A DNA stretch of 64,000 nt, taken from Pradoshia eiseniae (lineage in GTDB: Bacteria > Bacillota > Bacilli > Bacillales > Pradoshiaceae). Positions 1 through 7,420 of this stretch are shown here, piece after piece. Location of the stretch: the NCBI RefSeq assembly GCF_002946355.1, contig NZ_PKOZ01000008.1:1-64000 (forward strand), read 5' to 3'. The translations under genes were made by a program, and so were the position numbers. How positions within the stretch are numbered: position 1 is the stretch's first letter; every line of letters begins with the position of its first letter. Below the pieces are notes generated by a model. It did not search any database and was not told where the DNA came from. It saw nothing but the letters and a program-made list of their open reading frames with translations.

Positions 1-21
1 TAGCTTGATCCGTTATAGTGT

Positions 22-52
22 GCGATTGCGAAATTAGAGCAGTCGCTTTTTT
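22..52 (+). terminator. Intrinsic terminator left of the first cassette
   Basis: An 8-bp stem (22-29 with 39-46, one G-U pair) is followed by a run of six T. It presumably ends a gene lying left of the window. It is immediately followed by the first copy of the cassette-border repeat, and its shape and sequence closely resemble the terminator at 608-636. Confidence 0.6.
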
Positions 53-83
53 ACTAACGGGGCAGGTTAGCGGAAGAAGAAGG
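52..83 (+). repeat. Cassette-border repeat, copy 1
   Basis: Contains CTAACGGGGCAGGTTAG (54-70) followed by a GAAGAAG-rich stretch. CTAAC and GTTAG can pair around a GGGGCAG loop. The copy follows a terminator and precedes the Nudix gene. About 37 bases after the GGGG block a TGCTATAAT extended -10 (94-101) could drive the downstream gene. Related copies lie at 636, 1847, 2206 and 3628, all in the same orientation. Confidence 0.7.
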
Positions 84-150
84 AAAACCAACTGCTATAA
101 TCGAATAATTAATAGAGTTATAAATAACAATCGTTCTGGGGGATATCTTT

Positions 151-588
151 ATGTTTGTAGTTAATGTAGAGGGTGCAATTTATCGTGATGAAAAATGGCT
201 ATTAATACGTCGTAGTGTAAAAGAAGAACACGCAGGGGGTTCGCTTTCTCTAGTTGGTGGAAAGTGTGAAATAGAGGGTGATTCAAAAGATATTTTGGAA
301 AGAACTTTACGAAGGGAAATTCTTGAAGAAGTTGGAATTGAGGTAACAGTCTCTGGTTATGTGAATAGCTCATCATTTGTTACTGCTTCTGGAGTGAATG
401 TGATAGACATAGTTTTTCTATGTAAGCATAAATCAGGAACTCCTTTTGCTAAAAGCATTGATGAAGTTGATGATGTTATTTGGTTGACAACTTCAGAGAT
501 TTTATCACGGAAAGATTCACCATATTACTTAAAAGACAATATAAGTCTTGCGGATAATTTATTAAGAAAAACCCAGCAAATATATTAA
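151..588 (+). CDS. Nudix hydrolase
   Basis: A 145-residue protein with a Nudix box: GGK near residue 37 and REILEEVGI near residues 54-62, the glutamates being the expected metal ligands. The spacing between GGK and REILEE is about four residues longer than the classic G-x5-E-x7-REUxEExGU pattern. Nudix enzymes hydrolyse nucleoside diphosphates linked to another moiety; the substrate cannot be read from sequence. Start ATG 151 follows GGGGGAT. The gene is AT-rich and lies between two border repeats with its own terminator, so it looks like an independent accessory unit rather than an operon member. Family assignment is secure; function is not. Confidence 0.88.
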   Translation: MFVVNVEGAIYRDEKWLLIRRSVKEEHAGGSLSLVGGKCEIEGDSKDILERTLRREILEEVGIEVTVSGYVNSSSFVTASGVNVIDIVFLCKHKSGTPFAKSIDEVDDVIWLTTSEILSRKDSPYYLKDNISLADNLLRKTQQIY

Positions 589-607
589 AAAGTGTTCAAT
601 TAACAGT

Positions 608-636
608 AACGATTGTGAAATACAGTCGTTTTTTTA
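608..636 (+). terminator. Terminator of the Nudix gene
   Basis: A 9-bp stem (608-616 with 622-630, one G-U pair) runs into a T tract that leads directly into border repeat copy 2. The stem-plus-repeat arrangement mirrors that at 22-83. Confidence 0.7.
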
Positions 637-664
637 CTAACGGGCAGTTTAGTTGAAGAAGAAT
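636..664 (+). repeat. Cassette-border repeat, copy 2
   Basis: ACTAACGGGCAGTTTAGTTGAAGAAG: same core as copy 1, one G shorter in the loop, with TTAGT pairing to ACTAA. A TTGTTG (664-669), N18, TATAAT (688-693) promoter candidate begins at its right edge. Confidence 0.7.
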
Positions 665-756
665 TGTTGCAAAAAACAGGAATGAACTATAATGTTGTCG
701 AAATATAAACTGTTAAAGCTGAAGAAATACAAAGGTTTTTTTAATAAAGGAGGTCA

Positions 757-810
757 ATGTTTTTGTACGATTACAAGAGTAACTTTGGGAGAAGTATAGG
801 TGCAAAATAA
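757..810 (+). CDS. Possible 17-codon leader peptide
   Basis: ATG 757 is preceded by an excellent AAGGAGGT (747-754) and opens 17 codons (MFLYDYKSNFGRSIGAK) ending in TAA at 808-810. That stop shares one base with the ATG of the hydrolase (TAATG), an arrangement typical of translational coupling. The hydrolase itself has only a poor ribosome binding site, so this mini-ORF may be what loads ribosomes. It could instead be the remnant of a longer N-terminus shifted out of frame. No homology is recognised. Confidence 0.35.
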   Translation: MFLYDYKSNFGRSIGAK

Positions 811-1790
811 TGTATGCTAAAAAGAAATTTAGACTCTTAATGATTATAAGAAATTGTTTTCTACTTATCATTGCAATTATTCTAATTTGGTTTATTTTTC
901 ACCAAGTGATGAACTTGTATGAAAAAAAGCATTATTCTCCAATTGGCAAGAGATTCAATATAGAGGAATATAATATGCACGTTTATATGAAGGGTGAAGG
1001 CGAAAATACAATTGTTCTATTGCCTGGACTGGGTACGGCAGCTCCTGCATTAGATTTTCAACCATTGGTAGAAGAGATGTCAAAAGATAATAGGGTTATA
1101 GTTGTAGAGCCATTTGGATATGGATGGAGTGATATGACTAATAAAGAACGGACAGTAGAAAATATAGTTGAAGAAATAAGGTTGGCTTTGCAAAAAGCAA
1201 ACATAGAAGGTCCGTATATATTAATGCCGCATTCTATTTCAGGAATTTATAGTATGTATTATGCTAATAAATACCCTGACGAGGTTAATGCGGTAATCGG
1301 AATTGATGCTACTTTACCAAAAGCAACTCAATATTTTAGTGAGGACGTCCCCACTATGCCTAAATTTATGAGATATGTAGCACCGACTGGATTGGCAAGA
1401 ATAGCATTATATATTGAACCAGATGATTACCTCCCCTTAGCTGAGGATGGAACATATTCCAAAGAGAATTTACAGAATACCAAAGCGATTTCAGCTAGGA
1501 AAGCTTATAACAAGAATGTAGTTAATGAAGCAAATGAAATAAAAAATAATATTGATAAAACCAATCATATGTCATTCCCAACGGATATGCCTGTTTTATT
1601 TTTTGCTGCAAAAAAAGATAAAGTAAATGCAGAAGGTAAAACAAATGTTACGTTTTATCAAACTCAATTAACGAAATTTCCTACAAGTAAAATAGTCACA
1701 TTAGAAGGACATCATTATCTTCATTGGACTCATTACAAAGAGATGAGCGATGAAGTAAACGAATTCTTAGTATCTATTAATGCTAATTAA
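810..1790 (+). CDS. Membrane-anchored alpha/beta hydrolase
   Basis: A 326-residue protein. An N-terminal hydrophobic segment (about residues 10-30) suggests an outward-facing membrane anchor. The hydrolase fold is shown by the oxyanion motif LLPGLGT, the nucleophile elbow PHSIS in the place of GxSxG, and a C-terminal EGHHYLHW carrying the catalytic His. A catalytic Asp may be the one in KKDKVN. The substrate is unknown; esterase, lipase or peptidase-like activity is possible. The gene has its own promoter region and terminator and lies between border repeats 2 and 3. ATG 810 overlaps the stop of a mini-ORF. Confidence 0.85.
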   Translation: MYAKKKFRLLMIIRNCFLLIIAIILIWFIFHQVMNLYEKKHYSPIGKRFNIEEYNMHVYMKGEGENTIVLLPGLGTAAPALDFQPLVEEMSKDNRVIVVEPFGYGWSDMTNKERTVENIVEEIRLALQKANIEGPYILMPHSISGIYSMYYANKYPDEVNAVIGIDATLPKATQYFSEDVPTMPKFMRYVAPTGLARIALYIEPDDYLPLAEDGTYSKENLQNTKAISARKAYNKNVVNEANEIKNNIDKTNHMSFPTDMPVLFFAAKKDKVNAEGKTNVTFYQTQLTKFPTSKIVTLEGHHYLHWTHYKEMSDEVNEFLVSINAN

Positions 1791-1810
1791 GTTATTTGTT
1801 CTTTTCCTTT

Positions 1811-1850
1811 AAGGGCCATTGATCTGAGGAAGATTAATGCCCTTCCTTTT
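1811..1850 (+). terminator. Terminator-like hairpin after the alpha/beta hydrolase
   Basis: AAGGGCCATT (1811-1820) pairs imperfectly with AATGCCCTT (1835-1843) before CCTTTT. The same ATTGATC...GATTAATGCC scheme recurs at 2177-2209, so the two hairpins are related by descent. Confidence 0.55.
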
Positions 1851-1898
1851 ATGTTGAACTTCTTATGGAAGTAAAGGGGCAGGTTAGCGGAAGAAGGA
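1847..1898 (+). repeat. Cassette-border repeat, copy 3 (long form)
   Basis: A 52-base stretch ending in GGGGCAGGTTAGCGGAAGAAG. By my count it matches 45 of 52 positions of 2206-2257, including TATGTTGAA and TTCTTATGGAAG upstream of the core. The left palindrome arm is degenerate (GTAAA for CTAAC). A TAGAAT -10 candidate lies at 1915-1920. Confidence 0.75.
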
Positions 1899-1977
1899 TT
1901 TCCTTCATCAACTCTAGAATAGTAATAACAAGGTATTTTAAGTAAAAGATATTAAAGAACAGCAAGGGATGAGAAGA

Positions 1978-2166
1978 ATGACAAAAACAGGACTTATCAT
2001 TATTCGCATTATTGGCTGGGTTTATAGTATTTTTCTAGGGATAAGTTATGCTTACTTTAAGGATGACCTTTCGTTCATAACTACTGATATGCCCAGTGCA
2101 TTTATTTTTTTTATGATTGGTTTGTTTTTAATCATTTATGATTTTGGATACAGTAAGAACAACTGA
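1978..2166 (+). CDS. Small two-helix membrane protein
   Basis: About 62 residues, dominated by two hydrophobic segments (roughly residues 5-25 and 37-58), with a short charged linker and a KNN tail. I prefer ATG 1978, because AAGGG (1964-1968) is nine bases upstream; the upstream in-frame ATG 1969 abuts that site. No family is recognised. It is a complete unit between border repeats 3 and 4 with its own terminator, so it could be an orphan accessory gene. Real coding is supported by the strong membrane profile, but length is short. Confidence 0.6.
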   Translation: MTKTGLIIIRIIGWVYSIFLGISYAYFKDDLSFITTDMPSAFIFFMIGLFLIIYDFGYSKNN

Positions 2167-2176
2167 CTGCCTTATC

Positions 2177-2209
2177 GGCATTGATCCAAGGAAGGATTAA
2201 TGCCTTTTT
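2177..2209 (+). terminator. Terminator of the small membrane-protein gene
   Basis: An 11-bp stem (2177-2187 with 2194-2204, one G-U pair) followed by five T. Closely related in sequence to the hairpin at 1811-1850. Confidence 0.75.
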
Positions 2210-2257
2210 ATGTTGAATTTCTTATGGAAGAAACGGGGCAGGTTAGTTCTAGAAGGA
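2206..2257 (+). repeat. Cassette-border repeat, copy 4 (long form)
   Basis: Shares TATGTTGAA, TTCTTATGGAAG and GGGGCAGGTTAG with copy 3 in the same order and spacing. It ends in AGAAGGA, 44 bases before the next start codon. Confidence 0.75.
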
Positions 2258-2301
2258 AATTTGAAGGAAGTAAAGAATTGTATAGGAAGGGGTGAAATTA
2301 A

Positions 2302-3021
2302 ATGGATAAACTGCTTCAACAGTTACAAAGAGTTGGTGTGCATTATATAAAAAGTGATAGTGTAATCATTTTAGAAATTCTAGAAAATAGACATAATCAA
2401 GCTGATGAAATAGATATGCTAATAAACAAGCTATTAGCTCAACTAGAAAGCAGTAAACTGAAAAAAGTAAAGTTGGAGTGTCCTAAAACATTTTTGGATA
2501 GTTTAAATTTTACTAGAACTAAAATGAAAATTGTTGGTGAAAGGGTTATATATACGAGAACTCTTTCAACACCGTTAAATGTTTCGATACCAGATTATGA
2601 GGTTTGGTCGATTTCTGAGAATAAATCTATCTCTTTTTTATCGGAAGTGATGGATAAAAATTTTATTGATACCGAGAAGTTTTTAATAGGAATGAGGACG
2701 GAACTTCCATCGCAAGCAGAGAAAATGTATACAGTTTATTTAATAAATAATGAACCTGTTGGTGTAGTTTTTCCTCATATAGAACCAAATACAGATAGAG
2801 AAGGTCGCATTTTTTGGATAGGAATTCATCCTAATTTTCTCGGGACAGGATTGGGTAAGAACTTACATTCAATAGGATTATACAGATTGAAAAATGATTT
2901 TAAAGCAAAATCTTATCTAGGGATAACTCAAGTTGATAATATTCCAATGAGAAATATTATGGTTTCAAATGGATGCATTCAAAATAAAAGTACATTAATT
3001 TCTTTACAATATTCTATTTAG
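2302..3021 (+). CDS. GNAT family N-acetyltransferase
   Basis: A 239-residue protein. The C-terminal half has the GNAT acetyl-CoA loop, RIFWIGIHPNFLGTGLGKNLH (about residues 168-188), with the Q/R-x-x-G-x-G/A pyrophosphate-binding pattern represented by LGTGLGK. The N-terminal ~100 residues are less typical and may be a second, degenerate domain. The acceptor substrate is unknown. Start ATG 2302 follows AAGGGGTGAAATTA. The GrpB-like gene follows 33 bases downstream without a terminator, so the two probably share a transcript and form one cassette. Confidence 0.85.
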   Translation: MDKLLQQLQRVGVHYIKSDSVIILEILENRHNQADEIDMLINKLLAQLESSKLKKVKLECPKTFLDSLNFTRTKMKIVGERVIYTRTLSTPLNVSIPDYEVWSISENKSISFLSEVMDKNFIDTEKFLIGMRTELPSQAEKMYTVYLINNEPVGVVFPHIEPNTDREGRIFWIGIHPNFLGTGLGKNLHSIGLYRLKNDFKAKSYLGITQVDNIPMRNIMVSNGCIQNKSTLISLQYSI

Positions 3022-3054
3022 TTTTCGTTGAGTAATTATGTATGGGGAGGTACT

Positions 3055-3552
3055 ATGGAACAAGTTAAATTTTTTGAAAGTAGTCTTTTTTCGGCAGATG
3101 TAGAGAAAACTTTTTTAGTACATAAAAAGATGATTAAAGAATATCTTCCAGAAGCCGATGTTCAGCACGTTGGAAGCACTGCGATACCTAACAGTTTGAC
3201 CAAAGGTGATTTGGATATACAAGTACGTGTCACATCTGAACACTTCTCAAAGGCAGTACAGATACTTTCATCATTGTATGAAAGTAATAACGGTAGTGTG
3301 AAAACGGATTGTTTTAGAGCCTTCAAAAATGATTTGACCAATCCTCCTTTAGGAATTCAATTAACAGTAATCGGCTCTGAATATGATTTCTTTTGGAAAT
3401 TTCGGGATGTTTTATTACTTAATGAAGTTTATAGAATCCAATATGATGACTTAAAGAGGGAATTTGAAGGAAAAGATATGGATGAGTATAGGAATCATAA
3501 AAGTATTTTCTTTAATAAACTAATGAATACTCCCGAATTTAAAAAACTTTAA
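3055..3552 (+). CDS. GrpB-like (UPF0157) nucleotidyltransferase-fold protein
   Basis: About 165 residues. The segment VQHVGSTAIPNSLTKGDLDI is the signature of the GrpB/UPF0157 family, which has a nucleotidyltransferase-like fold; GS and D-x-D residues correspond to the active-site motif. In other bacteria such domains occur alone or fused to dephospho-CoA kinase or acetyltransferases, so the partnership with the upstream GNAT gene is suggestive. Start chosen at ATG 3055 because GGGGAGG (3044-3050) is correctly spaced; an in-frame TTG at 3028 lacks one. Biochemical role unknown. Confidence 0.85.
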   Translation: MEQVKFFESSLFSADVEKTFLVHKKMIKEYLPEADVQHVGSTAIPNSLTKGDLDIQVRVTSEHFSKAVQILSSLYESNNGSVKTDCFRAFKNDLTNPPLGIQLTVIGSEYDFFWKFRDVLLLNEVYRIQYDDLKREFEGKDMDEYRNHKSIFFNKLMNTPEFKKL

Positions 3553-3627
3553 TCAATATTATGATCTCCTGTATTACTATTTCCGTAAGTTCAAAATGAT
3601 AATAGAGTTTGTTAAATATTGCACTTA

Positions 3628-3656
3628 AACAAACAGGGGCGTTAGTTAAACAACGG
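3628..3656 (+). repeat. Cassette-border repeat, copy 5 (divergent)
   Basis: AAACAGGGGCGTTAGTT: the GGGGC core is kept, the right arm GTTAGTTAA is well preserved and the left arm TTAAACAAAC partly complements it. Unlike the others, this copy precedes its terminator (3657-3681). It marks the right end of the cassette region. Confidence 0.5.
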
Positions 3657-3681
3657 AGACAGCAAAAATGCTGTCTTTTTC
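3657..3681 (+). terminator. Terminator at the right end of the cassette region
   Basis: A 7-bp perfect stem (3657-3663 with 3670-3676) and five T. Ends rightward transcription from the GNAT/GrpB unit, towards the convergent vanZ-like gene. Confidence 0.8.
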
Positions 3682-3717
3682 TTATGGCACTAGCAACAAT
3701 CCTTATAAAAAAGCAAA

Positions 3718-3754
3718 AATAAAAAACGCGGGTGCCATTTGGAGAGCACCCGCA
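3718..3754 (-). terminator. Terminator of the ytfP-vanZ operon
   Basis: GCGGGTGC (3728-3735) pairs perfectly with GCACCCGC (3746-3753). Read on the minus strand it is followed by a run of six T. Confidence 0.8.
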
Positions 3755-3761
3755 GGGAATT

Positions 3762-4253
3762 TTATTTTGTTGCCTTGCTTTGGAAAAGGAAGGCTGAGGC
3801 AAAAAATTGAAGTGCTTTAAGCAGGATATAACCCAAGAGCCCTCCGATTGTGTTTAGAATTATGTCGTCCACATCAAAGCCGCCTACATGGAAGGTGAGC
3901 TGGATGGTTTCTACTATGAGGGAAACGAAAAAGGATAGGACGGTAATTCTGAAGGCTCCTTTCAATCGCTTCGAAAGCAGAGGCAGCAAAAAGCCAAGCG
4001 GCATAAAGGCAGCGATATTCCCGAACAGATTCGCAAACCACGCATGAAAGCTGAAATAATCCATATAGACGATGTACATTTTTATTGTATCAAAAGGTGT
4101 TAAATTGTAATCCTCGACGCGGACGTCCTGCCGATAGAAGCCAAAAAACAATAAATAGGACAGGAGCAAAAGGTACATGACAAACAAAAGAGTTAGGATG
4201 ACGGTCGCAATTCTGCTGTTCGCTAGTTGTTGAAGGAGCTTCATAGTCTGCAT
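3762..4253 (-). CDS. VanZ family membrane protein
   Basis: A 163-residue protein with about four transmembrane segments (approximately residues 15-35, 70-95, 103-122 and 127-150) and the VanZ-like pattern N-x-F-G-N-I-A-A-F-M-P-L-G and E-x-x-Q. VanZ-like proteins are membrane proteins, one of which confers low-level teicoplanin resistance; most have no proven function. The gene starts 8 bases after the stop of the YtfP gene and they share a terminator, so they are one operon. AGGAGG lies only three bases from ATG 4253; ATG 4244 is an alternative with long spacing. Confidence 0.85.
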   Translation of the reverse strand: MQTMKLLQQLANSRIATVILTLLFVMYLLLLSYLLFFGFYRQDVRVEDYNLTPFDTIKMYIVYMDYFSFHAWFANLFGNIAAFMPLGFLLPLLSKRLKGAFRITVLSFFVSLIVETIQLTFHVGGFDVDDIILNTIGGLLGYILLKALQFFASAFLFQSKATK

Positions 4254-4261
4254 CCGCCTCC

Positions 4262-5533
4262 TTATTGTTTTGATTTTGCATTCAAGGCGGCATTGATTCC
4301 TGCTAAGCGGCCGGTGACTAGAGCAGAAGTGATATTATATCCTCCCGTGTAACCATGTATATCTAATATCTCGCCGCAGAAAAATAGTCCGCTCATGAAT
4401 TTGCTCGCCATAGTCTTGGGCTCTACTTCCTTAACTGAAATTCCGCCGCCGGTGACGAACGCCTTGTCAAGGGAGAGTGTCCCATTGACGGCTACAGGGA
4501 ATTTCTTGATATCCTGACAGAATGAGCGCCATTTATCATGAGAGATGGTAACCCCTTGTGCTGTCGGGTCGATTTGATTCCTTTCTAGCAGGAATAATAA
4601 ATAGCGTTCAGGAAGGAGTCCTTTCAAGCTATTTTTGACAGCCTTTTTATCATCTGTCTTGATGGTCGCAATGACATGCTGGAACAATTGCTCACCATTC
4701 ATGTCTGGAAGAGCGTCAATCTGGACGATGACTTCTTTTAGATTCCATTTCTTTTGTGCCTTTACGACAAACTGGCTGCATCTAAGGATGCCTGGTCCGG
4801 ATAATCCAAAATGGGTAAAAATCATGTCCATGCGATGGGTGATAAGCGCCTTACCTTTCGGATTTAGTACACTGATGGAAACATCGCGCAGGGATAGACC
4901 TTGTAACTCCTTCTTTTGAATAAACGGTTCCTGTGAGGTTAATGGTACCTCTGTTGGGAAAAGCTCGGTAATTGTATGGCCGGCTTTTTCTGCCCAGGCG
5001 TACCCATCGCCAGTTGAACCTGTATGGGGGACTGATTTGCCGCCGACAGCAATAACAACTGATTCCGTTTCGATTATCTCACCTTGCTTGGTTTGAACGC
5101 CTTTCACTTGGCCATCTTCATAGATGACATCGCTGACAGGAGAGTCTGTCCGTACATGTGCACCAAGTTCAAGCAGACGCCCAATCATCGCATCAACGAC
5201 AGATTGCGCCTTATCATTGACAGGGAACATACGGCCGTGATCCTCTTCCTTCAGTTCCACACCAAGTTCCTTAAAGAAGGAAATAATCCCTTCATTATCA
5301 AATTCAGAAAAAGCCCCATATAAAAACTTCCCGTTTCCAGGAATATGGCGGATGATTTCATCAACAGGGAGACGATTCGTTACATTGCAGCGGCCGCCTC
5401 CTGAAATGGCCAATTTTCTGCCAAGCTTTGAACCTTTATCAATTAGCAGGGTAGCGGACCCTTTCTCTGCGGCAGCGATAGCAGCCATCAGACCGGAGGG
5501 GCCGCCCCCAATGACAATAACATCATATTTCAT
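4262..5533 (-). CDS. ytfP: BaiN/HI0933-type NAD(P)/FAD-dependent oxidoreductase (YtfP)
   Basis: A 423-residue flavoprotein. The N-terminal [10 protein letters not shown] (about residues 9-18) is the FAD-binding Rossmann motif, GGGRCNVTN (about 46-54) is characteristic of the HI0933 family, and the C-terminus carries the [22 protein letters not shown]-contacting segment. The family includes the bile-acid reductase BaiN, but the physiological substrate in bacilli is unknown. First gene of a leftward operon with the vanZ-like gene. Its position beside ytgP, divergently transcribed, matches the B. subtilis arrangement. Confidence 0.9.
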   Translation of the reverse strand: MKYDVIVIGGGPSGLMAAIAAAEKGSATLLIDKGSKLGRKLAISGGGRCNVTNRLPVDEIIRHIPGNGKFLYGAFSEFDNEGIISFFKELGVELKEEDHGRMFPVNDKAQSVVDAMIGRLLELGAHVRTDSPVSDVIYEDGQVKGVQTKQGEIIETESVVIAVGGKSVPHTGSTGDGYAWAEKAGHTITELFPTEVPLTSQEPFIQKKELQGLSLRDVSISVLNPKGKALITHRMDMIFTHFGLSGPGILRCSQFVVKAQKKWNLKEVIVQIDALPDMNGEQLFQHVIATIKTDDKKAVKNSLKGLLPERYLLFLLERNQIDPTAQGVTISHDKWRSFCQDIKKFPVAVNGTLSLDKAFVTGGGISVKEVEPKTMASKFMSGLFFCGEILDIHGYTGGYNITSALVTGRLAGINAALNAKSKQ

Positions 5534-5767
5534 CTATTCCACTCATTTCTAACATGCTTATAAGCTCTATTATAAGGGAATCTAGCGATAAGGCAAAAGG
5601 GAGAGCAAGGAATAGATAAGTATATATTGGTAATCCTGCTAATGAAGCTTGTCAGGAACTTAAGTTATCTCATTGTCAAAAAGAATGGAAAAGAGTAAAC
5701 TACAGAATAGTGAACATACAAAGAATAATTTCTACTATATAAGTGAAAGTGCGAAAGGGTATGAAGC

Positions 5768-7375
5768 ATGTCATCGAAACTGATTAGAGGAACATTTATT
5801 TTGACTATTGGCATGGTTTTTTCGAAGATGCTCGGATTATTCTATGTCATTCCTTTTAATAAAATCGTAGGAACTGAAGGTATTGCTCTATATGGGTTTG
5901 CCTATACGCCGTATACGATTTTCATTAGCATTGCAACGGCAGGAGTTCCGATGGCTGTAGCAAAGTTTGTCGCGAAATATAATGCGATGGGTGAATACGC
6001 AATCGGCAGAAAGCTTTTTGAATCAGGCCAAAAGGTCATGATGATGACAGGGGTATTTGCCTTTTTGCTCATGTATTTCTCCGCTCCTGGACTAGCTTCC
6101 GTCATGGAAACGCAGTCTTATTCCGTTGAAGAGGTCACCACGGTCATCAGGGCTGTGAGCTTTGCCTTGATTCTCGTTCCTTCTCAGTCCTTGTTCCGCG
6201 GATTCTTCCAAGGAAATGAATCAATGGGACCAACAGCTGTCTCACAAGTGATTGAGCAAATTGTCCGGATTATCTTTATGCTGGCGGGCGCTTATGTTGT
6301 CTTGAATATATTAAATGGAAGCATTGTAACGGCCATGGGTGTCGCAGTATTTTCGGCATTTGTTGGAGCTATTGCAGGTTTGGTTGTGCTGCTTTGGTAT
6401 TGGAGAAAAAGAAAAGTACATATGGATGCCATGCTTCAGGAAAGCAAGAATGAAGTGGATATCTCTATGGGGGCTATTTACAAGGAGATTGTGCTCTATT
6501 CAATTCCCTTTATCTTTGTCGGCTTGGCGATGCCGCTTTTCCAAATGGTTGATACCCTTACCTTTAACAGGGCAATGGTATCGATTGGGCTCGATGAAAT
6601 TACTGATACGGCTTTTGGTGTGCTGAACGTAACGGCTCAAAAGCTCGTTCTTATTCCAATGACACTAGCTACTGCCTTCTCTCTCTCTATCGTGCCGAGT
6701 GTTACGAAATCATTTGTGGAAAAGAAATGGAGCTTATATAATCAGCAGTTAACGGAGACGTTCCAGGTGCTCTTATTCTTGCTTATTCCAGCGGTTATGG
6801 GAATGAGTGTGCTCGCTGATAGCGTTTATGGGTCCTTCTATGGTTTTTTTGAACTCGGATCTACTGTCCTCTCGGTTTATGCACCAGTAACGATTCTATT
6901 CGCGTTATTTTCTGTGACCGCGGCGATCTTGCAGGGGATCAACCAGCAACGGTTTACTGTGCTTAGTCTCTTGACGGGTATCCTGGTCAAGCTAAGCTTA
7001 AATATCCCGCTCATAAAGATGTTTGAGACAAATGGGGCTGTCTATGCGACAGGCTTGGGCTTCTTAGTCGCTATTTTGATTAATTTATATATCATATATT
7101 ATTTTTCTGGGTATAAGCCGGGACTGGTCATTCGCCGCTCCATGCTTGCCCTCCTTATCGCTTTAGTGATGGCGGTTGTCGTAAAGATGCTCGATATCCT
7201 CCTGGCTGGCTGGCTGGGTTCTGGAGGCCAGATGATTGCAATCTTACGTGTAGCTATTACTGTGCCGGTCGGAGTTCTTGTTTATCTCCTTCTCTCATAC
7301 AAGACAGGTCTTCTTAAGGCGGTGCTTGGCGAGAGGACGGATGATTTGATGCGCAAGTTTCGTTTGAAGAAATAG
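5768..7375 (+). CDS. murJ: Lipid II flippase MurJ (YtgP)
   Basis: A 535-residue integral membrane protein with about 14 hydrophobic helices, of the MOP/MVF superfamily. YtgP of B. subtilis acts as the MurJ-type flippase that moves lipid II across the membrane for peptidoglycan synthesis. The N-terminus (RGTFILTIGMVFSKMLGLFY) and internal FRGFFQGNESMGPTAVSQ are typical of the YtgP group. Start ATG 5768 is preceded by AAAGGG. Monocistronic, ended by a long inverted repeat shared with the convergent proline-rich gene. A paralogous polysaccharide flippase (SpoVB-like) is the alternative, but the context favours YtgP. Confidence 0.88.
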   Translation: MSSKLIRGTFILTIGMVFSKMLGLFYVIPFNKIVGTEGIALYGFAYTPYTIFISIATAGVPMAVAKFVAKYNAMGEYAIGRKLFESGQKVMMMTGVFAFLLMYFSAPGLASVMETQSYSVEEVTTVIRAVSFALILVPSQSLFRGFFQGNESMGPTAVSQVIEQIVRIIFMLAGAYVVLNILNGSIVTAMGVAVFSAFVGAIAGLVVLLWYWRKRKVHMDAMLQESKNEVDISMGAIYKEIVLYSIPFIFVGLAMPLFQMVDTLTFNRAMVSIGLDEITDTAFGVLNVTAQKLVLIPMTLATAFSLSIVPSVTKSFVEKKWSLYNQQLTETFQVLLFLLIPAVMGMSVLADSVYGSFYGFFELGSTVLSVYAPVTILFALFSVTAAILQGINQQRFTVLSLLTGILVKLSLNIPLIKMFETNGAVYATGLGFLVAILINLYIIYYFSGYKPGLVIRRSMLALLIALVMAVVVKMLDILLAGWLGSGGQMIAILRVAITVPVGVLVYLLLSYKTGLLKAVLGERTDDLMRKFRLKK

Positions 7376-7386
7376 ATCATGGAAAT

Positions 7387-7420
7387 GAGGATGGCCTGCT
7401 TTATTAAGCAGGCCATCCTC
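7387..7420. terminator. Bidirectional 15-bp inverted repeat
   Basis: A perfect 15-bp inverted repeat (7387-7401 with 7406-7420, four-base loop) lies between convergent ytgP and the proline-rich gene and overlaps the stop codon of the latter. T tracts are weak on both sides, so termination is inferred from position and stem strength. Confidence 0.6.

Noticed and set aside
3539-3802. Minus-strand open frame of 87 codons overlapping the vanZ-like gene end
   Set aside because: It runs through two terminator hairpins and has no ribosome binding site; shadow of neighbouring genes.
4262-4281. Overlapping minus-strand frame 4090-4281 as an extra small gene
   Set aside because: It overlaps two real genes in another frame and has no start site.
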